Shown here piece after piece: positions 58,511 to 64,000 of a stretch of DNA of 64,000 nt. Under the pieces are notes generated by a model. The model saw only the letters and a program-made list of their open reading frames with translations, had not been told where the DNA came from and made no database searches. Position 1 is the first letter of the stretch; every line of letters begins with the position of its first letter. The DNA is from Bryobacterales bacterium (GTDB lineage Bacteria; Acidobacteriota; Terriglobia; Bryobacterales; Bryobacteraceae). The position numbers were made by a program, and so were the translations under genes. The stretch spans positions 10,987 through 74,986 of the forward strand of contig PLRS01000155.1 of assembly GCA_003164035.1 (NCBI GenBank). The letters run 5' to 3'.

Positions 58511-61500
58511 TTACGGTCGCGGCTCCGACTTGGTTTCCTCTTTGGTTGGCACCAGCTCTTTCAAGCCCTTTTCAGCGAGCAGCTTATTGACCGGGGGCAA
58601 GCCGGTCTTCAATTCGTTGTCCAGGAGGTTCTGCTGGACGGCCAGTTTTTCCGAAAGCAGCTTGAACACTTCGTAGGAGGATTCGGTGGGTTTACCGTCG
58701 CCATGCTGCAGGCTGGAAGCCAGCGCGGCGATTTTGTTATTGAGCTTGATGGGAAAGTTCAGCGGGTCCTGGTTGCTGCGGTTTTGCACCTGGTAGACCG
58801 CTTCTTCGATGGCGCTCAGGCGGCCGCGAAAATCGTCGAGCGACTGCTTCAATCGCGGGTCGGCATTTTGCTTCAGGCGGTCGTCCATTTGTTTTTTCAA
58901 CTCCCGCACCTGGATCACTATCTCATTGGCCTCGCTGGTTTTATCGCGCACCTTCAAGGCCAGGTCAAATTGCGCGGCCAGGTCGGCGATGGTGACGCTA
59001 TCCAGTCGCGGGTCTTTCCGAACTTCGAACTTTTCGGTCAAGCTCTGGCCATTGGCGGTAAGCCGCACGGAATAACTGCCGGGAACGGCCACCGGCCCCT
59101 GCGTGTTGCCGCTCCAGAGGATCATGCCGGTGAACGTCTTGGCGCCGGGGTAGCGCAGGTCCCAGCTAAACCGGTTGAGGCCGGCTTTGTCCGGCGGAGG
59201 CGCGCTGCCGCGTCCGCGTCCGAAGCCGCCTTCTTCATCGTCCGCGGCGCCATCCGCGCTGTCGCCGCCGCGTCCGCCTCTTCCGCCCCTTCCGGCCTTG
59301 GCGGGCGTTCCAGTGAAGCTTTGCACCACCTGGCCTTTGGCATCCAGAATGTCGATGGTCACTTTGTCGGCCGGTTTGGCCAGGTAGTAGTCGATGCGCC
59401 CTTGCGACAGGTTGCGCTCGGCGGCGGGCGGCTGGAACAGGTGCAGGTTCCGGCTGGTGACGGTGGGCGAGAGTTGACGTAGCGGCGAGATATCGTCCAT
59501 CACGTAGAAGGAGCGTCCGTGGGTGGCGATCACCAGGTCGTTGCCTTCGATCACGAGGTCCGAAACCTGAGTGTCGGGAAGGTTGCGGCGCAGCGATTGC
59601 CAGTGCGCGCCGTCGTCGAACGAAACATAGATGCCGTGTTCGGTGCCGGCGAACAGCAGTCCGGCGCGCACCGGGTCTTCGCGCACGGCGTGAACAAAGT
59701 CGCTATCCGGAATGCCGTCCACGATGGCGGTCCAGGTTCTGCCGTAGTCGGCGGTCTTGAACAGATACGGCTTGCGGTCGTCGTTCTGATAATTCTTCAC
59801 CGCTACGTAAGCCGTGGCGGCGTTGTGGGGCGAAGCCTCGATCAGGCTGACGCGGCCGAAATCGGGCATGGCCGGCGGCGTGATTTTGGTCCAGGCCTGG
59901 CCGCCATTGCGGGTGATGTACACCACGCCATCGTCCGACCCGGTCCAGATGGTGTTTACCTCCTTGCGCGAGGGCGCGATGGCGAAGATCGTGCCGTAAA
60001 TCTCCGGGCCGTTCTGATCGTGGGTGATCGGACCGCCGGAATCGCCCAGCGTTTTCGGGTCTCCCCGGGTCAGGTCGCCGGAGATGCGTTTCCAACTGTG
60101 GCCCTGGTCGACGGTCTTCCAAAGGTGTTGCGAAGAAGTGTAGATGACGGTGGGGTCGAGCGGCGAAAAGACGATGGGGAAGGTCCATTGCCAGCGCTCG
60201 GGCAGGGAACCGGCGGATTCACCGGAAAAGAAAAGCGGGTAGACCTGGATGTCTTTGCTATAGCCTGTGCGGCGGTCGTAGCGGGTGAGCAGGGCGCCCT
60301 GGCTGCCGGCATAAAAGATGTTGGGGTTGGCGGGGTCGGGAGCGATGTAGCCGCTTTCGCCGCCGCCCACAGAGTAGTTGGTCATGCCGAAACCGCCGCG
60401 GCCGGCGCCGCCAGCCCCGCGGCCCCCGGGAGCGGTCGACGTGACACAGATGGTGGTGTTATCCTGCTGCGCGCCGCACACGTGGTAGGGCTGCTCATGA
60501 GTTACCGCCACGTGATAGAGCTGCGCCGTAGGATACTCTTCGCCGGTAAAGGATTCTCCGCCGTTGATGGAAACCACCCCGCCGCCGTCGTTGGATTCGA
60601 TCATGCGCAGCGGATTGGCGGGGTCGATCCAGAGGTCGTGATTGTCGCCGTGCGGCGGGCGGATCTGGCGGTAAGTCTTGCCGCCGTCGGTCGATTTGAA
60701 GAAGTTCACGTTCAGAACGTAGAGCGCGTCTTTGTCCTTGGGATCGGCGTAAATGCGAGAGTAATAGAAAGCGCGCTGGCGCAGGCGCCGGTCTTCGCTC
60801 ACCTTCTTCCAGGTGTCGCCGCCATCGCCGGAAACGAACACGCCGCCGTTGGTGTTTTCAACGATGGCGAAAATGCGATTCGAATCCCCGCCCGAAACGG
60901 CCACGCCGATCTTGCCGATGATCCCCTCCGGCAGCCCGGGGCTGCGGGTGATCTCCTTCCAGGTGTCGCCGCCGTCGGTGGACTTGAACAAGCCGCTGCC
61001 CGGTCCGCCGCTGGTCAGGCTCCAGGGCGTGCGGTTGGCGTCCCAGAGCGCGGCGAAAATGGTTTTGGAATTGTGCGGATCCAGGCACAGATCGATGGCC
61101 GCGGTGTGGTCGTCGCGATATAGAATGCGCTCCCAGGTCTTGCCGCCGTCTTTCGATCGGAACACGCCGCGCTCGGTATTGCGCCCGTAGGGATGGCCGA
61201 AGGCGGACACATAGACCAGGTCCGGGTTGGCGGGGTCGATGCGGATGCGCGAGATGGCCTGGGTATCGGTCAGGCCCGCGTGCTGCCAGGTCTTGCCGGC
61301 ATCCACCGATTTGTAAATCCCGTCGCCCTGCATGATGTTGCCGCGCAGTTCGGTTTCGCCCATGCCGATGTAGACCACGTCGGGATTGGACTGGGACACG
61401 GCAACCGCGCCCACAGACGAGCTGGCAAGCTGGCCGTCGGTTACGGGGTGCCAGGTGAGGCCGCCATCGGTGGTCCTCCAGAGCCCGCCGCCGGTCGCGC

Positions 61501-61672
61501 CGAAGTAATATTCGTACGGCCGGCTGGAGCTGCCCGCCGAAGTAATGGAACGCCCCCCGCGCATCGGGCCGATACTGCGCCATTCGAGCGCACTGAACCA
61601 GGATTCGTCAATCGTAGCCGCGGCCAAACTTGCCGCCGCGCCCACTAATAGCCAAGAGTGAAGACGCATCAT
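58511..61672 (-). CDS. exported sortilin/BNR-type beta-propeller protein
   Basis: There are 1053 residues with a Sec signal peptide (1-19). About ten Asp-box units SxDxGxTW occur through residues 60-740 (TTDGGLTW, SVDAGKTW, SKDGGKTW, STDGGDTW, SGDGGDTW, TVDQGHSW, TADYGRTW, SFDDGAHW), the basis of a VPS10/sialidase-like propeller. The opening SIGPMRGGRS is shared by a large acidobacterial set. The end has a Gly-Arg-rich stretch (GRGGRGGRGGDS), a beta domain and a helical region (KVRDKTSEANEIVIQVRELKKQMDD). No sialidase catalytic residues are evident; glycosyl hydrolase annotation may be misleading. Confidence 0.88.
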   Translation of the reverse strand: MMRLHSWLLVGAAASLAAATIDESWFSALEWRSIGPMRGGRSITSAGSSSRPYEYYFGATGGGLWRTTDGGLTWHPVTDGQLASSSVGAVAVSQSNPDVVYIGMGETELRGNIMQGDGIYKSVDAGKTWQHAGLTDTQAISRIRIDPANPDLVYVSAFGHPYGRNTERGVFRSKDGGKTWERILYRDDHTAAIDLCLDPHNSKTIFAALWDANRTPWSLTSGGPGSGLFKSTDGGDTWKEITRSPGLPEGIIGKIGVAVSGGDSNRIFAIVENTNGGVFVSGDGGDTWKKVSEDRRLRQRAFYYSRIYADPKDKDALYVLNVNFFKSTDGGKTYRQIRPPHGDNHDLWIDPANPLRMIESNDGGGVVSINGGESFTGEEYPTAQLYHVAVTHEQPYHVCGAQQDNTTICVTSTAPGGRGAGGAGRGGFGMTNYSVGGGESGYIAPDPANPNIFYAGSQGALLTRYDRRTGYSKDIQVYPLFFSGESAGSLPERWQWTFPIVFSPLDPTVIYTSSQHLWKTVDQGHSWKRISGDLTRGDPKTLGDSGGPITHDQNGPEIYGTIFAIAPSRKEVNTIWTGSDDGVVYITRNGGQAWTKITPPAMPDFGRVSLIEASPHNAATAYVAVKNYQNDDRKPYLFKTADYGRTWTAIVDGIPDSDFVHAVREDPVRAGLLFAGTEHGIYVSFDDGAHWQSLRRNLPDTQVSDLVIEGNDLVIATHGRSFYVMDDISPLRQLSPTVTSRNLHLFQPPAAERNLSQGRIDYYLAKPADKVTIDILDAKGQVVQSFTGTPAKAGRGGRGGRGGDSADGAADDEEGGFGRGRGSAPPPDKAGLNRFSWDLRYPGAKTFTGMILWSGNTQGPVAVPGSYSVRLTANGQSLTEKFEVRKDPRLDSVTIADLAAQFDLALKVRDKTSEANEIVIQVRELKKQMDDRLKQNADPRLKQSLDDFRGRLSAIEEAVYQVQNRSNQDPLNFPIKLNNKIAALASSLQHGDGKPTESSYEVFKLLSEKLAVQQNLLDNELKTGLPPVNKLLAEKGLKELVPTKEETKSEPRP

Positions 61673-61817
61673 GGTCAGCCATTATAGCGAAGGAAAGCCG
61701 GCTCGCATCCTGCACCAACCAGCAGGCAGGCGGAGAGAGCAACTTTGCTGCGTATGGAACGGCGCAAGAGAAAGTATAGCGGTTTAGGAATGTTACAAGC
61801 GGACGATCTTTCCCCCC

Positions 61818-61972
61818 GTGCCTCGTACCGCGTGGATTATTGCGCTGCTCGCCACATTATTGGCCGCCGTGCGGATCGGCTCGACGTGGCGGATCTTCAC
61901 CGAGACTAGCGACGAAGGTTACCGCATTGCCTGTGGCATGGAGTGGCTGGCCGCCGGTGGTGCGGAGGAGCC
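61818..61972 (+). pseudogene. 5' fragment of a membrane glycosyltransferase-like gene
   Basis: The first ~48 codons (TAWIIALLATLLAAVRIGSTW, TETSDEGYRIACGMEWLAAGG) look like the first helix and first loop of GT-C/family 39-type proteins, where an acidic pair in this loop is catalytic. The frame then enters the 3' end of the opposite antitoxin gene at 61973, so the rest is lost. A GTG start at 61818 is assumed. Confidence 0.55.
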
Positions 61973-62293
61973 TCATCGCGCCGGACGCGTAGTCTTCTTG
62001 CGGCTCAGTTTCCTGGCTTCTTTGTGGAGTGAGGCGATGAACTCCTTGTGCGTGGAAAACGGACCACGGACGCGGCCGGCGGCGACGTCGGCCAAGCCCT
62101 CGGCAAGCTGAGCATCGATCACGCGGCGCTGCTCGGGCGTGTATTCGTCGTCGGCGACGGAAGGTTTGGGACGGATGGTGATCACTCCACCGGACACCTT
62201 GAATTCGAGTTCCTGTCCGCCTTTCAGGCCGGCTCGCCGGCGGACGGACGGCGGCACCACGAGGGCTTCATTGTCTTTGACGGTGACGGTCAT
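61973..62293 (-). CDS. AbrB/MazE-type DNA-binding protein (orphan antitoxin?)
   Basis: There are 106 residues. The first ~45 are a swapped-hairpin AbrB fold (TVTVKDNEALVVPPSVRRRAGLKGGQELEFKVSGGVITIRPK). The C-terminal half is helical (TPEQRRVIDAQLAEGLADVAAGR; THKEFIASLHKEARKLSRK), as in toxin-binding tails. The usual toxin (PIN or ParE type) would follow downstream, but that side is the broken gene fragment at 61818, so it seems orphaned. The longer minus frame covering the next gene is rejected. Confidence 0.8.
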   Translation of the reverse strand: MTVTVKDNEALVVPPSVRRRAGLKGGQELEFKVSGGVITIRPKPSVADDEYTPEQRRVIDAQLAEGLADVAAGRVRGPFSTHKEFIASLHKEARKLSRKKTTRPAR

Positions 62294-62428
62294 GATCGAT
62301 TGCGCGCCAAGAGACGGCTTCGCTTTCAGTTTAGGTTGGCCGGCGTCCCTCGTCAACGCTTGCCCGCAAAGAGCACTCCTCTTTCCAGCCGCCGTGATAT
62401 TCTGTTTCTTCGCAAAGGAGAGACCCAC

Positions 62429-63388
62429 GTGAGAGTCGGCTGTTTCACTCCCCTGTTGTCCCAGTTGCCCCTGCCGGATGTTCTCAAGAAGCTCAAGTCG
62501 TTGAACATCGATACCGTCGAGCTTGGCACTGGAAACTATCCCGGCGATCCGCATTGCAAGCTCAGTATGCTGGAGCATCCGGCCGAACTGGCGGAATTCC
62601 GCAAGACGCTCGATGGCGAAGGCTTCTCCATCAGCGCGCTGAGCTCCCATGGCAATCCGCTGCACCCCGATCGGGCGCGCGCGGCGCACGATCGCGAGGT
62701 GAGCCGCAAGACCATTCTGCTGGCGGAAAAGCTGGGCGTCCCTGTGGTGGTGGATTTCAGCGGCTGCCCCGGCGACTCCCCGGCCGCCAAGTGGCCCAAT
62801 TGGGTGACCTGTCCGTGGCCGCCCGATTATCTCGAAATCCTGAAGTGGCAGTGGGAGGAAGTGGTGGCGCCGTACTGGATCGAGCACGCCAAATTCGCCT
62901 CCGCTCACGGCGTTCGCGTGGCCATCGAGATGCACCCCGGGTTCGTCGTCTACAGCCCGGAAACCATGCTTAAGCTGCGCGCTATCGCCGGCCCGTCGAT
63001 CGGCTGCAACCTCGATCCCAGCCACATGTTCTGGCAGGGCATCGATCCGGTTGCCGCCATCCGCCTGCTGGGCGATGCCATCTTCTATGTACACGCCAAG
63101 GACACGCAGATTTACCAGCGCAACCTGCCGCTCACCGGCGTGCTCGACACCAAGTCCTACACCGACGAGCGCAACCGCGCCTGGATCTTCCGCACCTGCG
63201 GCTATGGCCACGGGGAAGAATGGTGGCGCGAATTCGTTTCCACCTTGCGCATGTTCGGCTACGACTACGTGCTCTCGATCGAACACGAAGACAGCCTGAT
63301 GTCGCCCGAGGAAGGGCTGACCAAGGCAGCGGCATTCCTGAACGGCCTGATTGTCCGCCAGCCTCCCGCCGCAGCCTGGTGGGTATAA
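62429..63388 (+). CDS. sugar phosphate isomerase/epimerase (xylose isomerase-like TIM barrel)
   Basis: There are 319 residues from a GTG with AAAGGAGAG 7 nt upstream. The AP_endonuc_2 barrel is visible: RVGCFTPLLSQLP, LNIDTVELGTGNYPG, SALSSHGNPLHP, VVDFSGCPG, VAIEMHPGFVVYS with metal Glu, GCNLDPSHMFWQG with metal Asp and His, YVHAKDTQIY, and a last Glu in LSIEHEDSLM. Such enzymes isomerise or epimerise free or phosphorylated sugars and inositols. The substrate is unknown. It overlaps the next gene by 10 nt. Confidence 0.88.
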   Translation: MRVGCFTPLLSQLPLPDVLKKLKSLNIDTVELGTGNYPGDPHCKLSMLEHPAELAEFRKTLDGEGFSISALSSHGNPLHPDRARAAHDREVSRKTILLAEKLGVPVVVDFSGCPGDSPAAKWPNWVTCPWPPDYLEILKWQWEEVVAPYWIEHAKFASAHGVRVAIEMHPGFVVYSPETMLKLRAIAGPSIGCNLDPSHMFWQGIDPVAAIRLLGDAIFYVHAKDTQIYQRNLPLTGVLDTKSYTDERNRAWIFRTCGYGHGEEWWREFVSTLRMFGYDYVLSIEHEDSLMSPEEGLTKAAAFLNGLIVRQPPAAAWWV

Positions 63389-63939
63389 GCCAGGGCGGCC
63401 TGACGGCCGCTGATTCTAACCTGATCCGGATCGTGGATGCGGCGGTCGCCGACGCGGCCCGGCGGGCGGGTTCCTGGCTGCTGTGCCGGCTGGGCTGCAC
63501 CGATTGCTGCATGGGGCCGTTTCCCATCAGCCCGCTCGATGCCGAGCGGCTGCGAAACGGCTTGGCCCAGTTGGCCGCCGGCGATCCGGCCCGTGCCCGC
63601 GAAATCACCGTGCGAGCCCAGGCGGCGGCCGAGCGGCTGCGCACGCTTTCGGAAGAAGCGACCGAAAACGACCCTTGTCCCGTGCTCGACCCGGCCACGG
63701 GCGGCTGTGAACTGTACGCCTCCCGTCCCCTTGTCTGCCGCACCTTCGGTCCACCCCTGCCGATGCCGGAGGGCGGATTTGCGGTCTGCGAGCTGTGCTT
63801 CAACGGCGCGGCGCCGGAAACCGTAGCGGCGTGCGCGGTTGAGGTCGATGCCGATGCGCTCGAAGCGCCGCTGCTCCAGGAGCTCGAAGACCGGGGCGTC
63901 AGTGGAGAAACCACCGTTGCCGGGGCGATAGGTACGTAA
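63379..63939 (+). CDS. YkgJ family cysteine-cluster protein
   Basis: There are 186 residues from a GTG that overlaps the preceding gene. The CxxxC...metal-chelating pattern is LLCRLGCTDCCMGPFPIS near residue 35, then DPCPVLDPATGGCELYASRPLVCRTFG near residue 105 and CELCF: eight conserved cysteines of the YkgJ (zinc or iron-sulfur) family. Function is unknown; coupling to the isomerase suggests co-expression. The last 61 bases of the window hold nothing I recognise. Confidence 0.82.
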   Translation: MGISQGGLTAADSNLIRIVDAAVADAARRAGSWLLCRLGCTDCCMGPFPISPLDAERLRNGLAQLAAGDPARAREITVRAQAAAERLRTLSEEATENDPCPVLDPATGGCELYASRPLVCRTFGPPLPMPEGGFAVCELCFNGAAPETVAACAVEVDADALEAPLLQELEDRGVSGETTVAGAIGT

Positions 63940-64000
63940 ACTCACGCCGCCGCTATTGCCTCGATAGCCCTTTAGAGTAAACCCGACATACCTGGTATCG

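Noticed and set aside
58511-61672. Sialidase annotation for the BNR protein
   Set aside because: Asp boxes only show a propeller fold; the Arg triad and Tyr/Glu pair of sialidases cannot be identified.
61973-63286. 437-codon minus frame starting inside the sugar isomerase
   Set aside because: Only its last 106 codons form a recognisable AbrB-type protein with its own ATG; the rest is antisense to the isomerase.

Overview
The window is a GC-rich (roughly 60-65%) bacterial chromosome segment. It looks like an acidobacterium of the Solibacter/Bryobacter type. Several things point there: an 895-residue MacB/FtsX-like permease of the acidobacterial duplicated orphan permease kind paired with a PadR regulator, a PEGA-domain Ser/Thr kinase, a large Asp-box (BNR) exported protein, many Tat or Sec signal peptides, and a dense load of short palindromic repeats between genes. 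I cannot confirm taxonomy without 16S or marker searches.

Layout. 0.2-7.3 kb: a GNAT enzyme, then a run of housekeeping genes valS-nadC-birA-coaX, a Uma2-type nuclease and a coiled-coil protein. 7.4-11.6 kb: an exported GH39-like glycosidase, GDP-mannose 4,6-dehydratase, an M20 peptidase and a small exported protein. 11.7-19.5 kb: a signalling block. A hybrid-type histidine kinase, a multi-receiver regulator with a phosphotransfer segment, a HEAT-repeat membrane protein and a degenerate family-2 glycosyltransferase lie on the minus strand, the last three with 4-bp start/stop overlaps; a PEGA Ser/Thr kinase diverges from them. 19.8-27 kb: ketoglutarate-semialdehyde-type dehydrogenase, then the minus-strand run aroC-def-fmt-argJ plus a two-domain exported protein. 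27-31 kb: an accessory patch with an orphan VbhA-like antitoxin and a Fic relic, an HTH/SEC-C protein, a split small transporter pair, a decayed group II intron and tRNA-Ser(UGA). 31-37 kb: exported CBM9-like, PLP-fold, RidA and DUF362 proteins. 37-46 kb: dinB, glgX, a two-part glycosyltransferase and a TMTC-like TPR membrane protein. 46-57 kb: permease/PadR, a NarL-type two-component pair, hemB, plsC, a chemoreceptor and a porin with operator-like repeats. 57-64 kb: ada, the BNR protein, a gene relic, an AbrB-type antitoxin, a sugar isomerase and a Cys-cluster protein.

The least ordinary content is between the genes. At least three families of palindromic DNA recur. One is an exactly 45-bp double hairpin found five times, each 3-10 nt after a stop codon, with paired (compensatory) base changes. 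A second is a set of hairpins capped by GTGGGRCA. The third is long palindromes of about 145 bp with GGTTAAGCACCC ends. Two relics of the same group II intron sit directly against members of these families, and one of them splits a palindrome. No transposase gene is present in the window, so whatever spread these elements is not encoded here.
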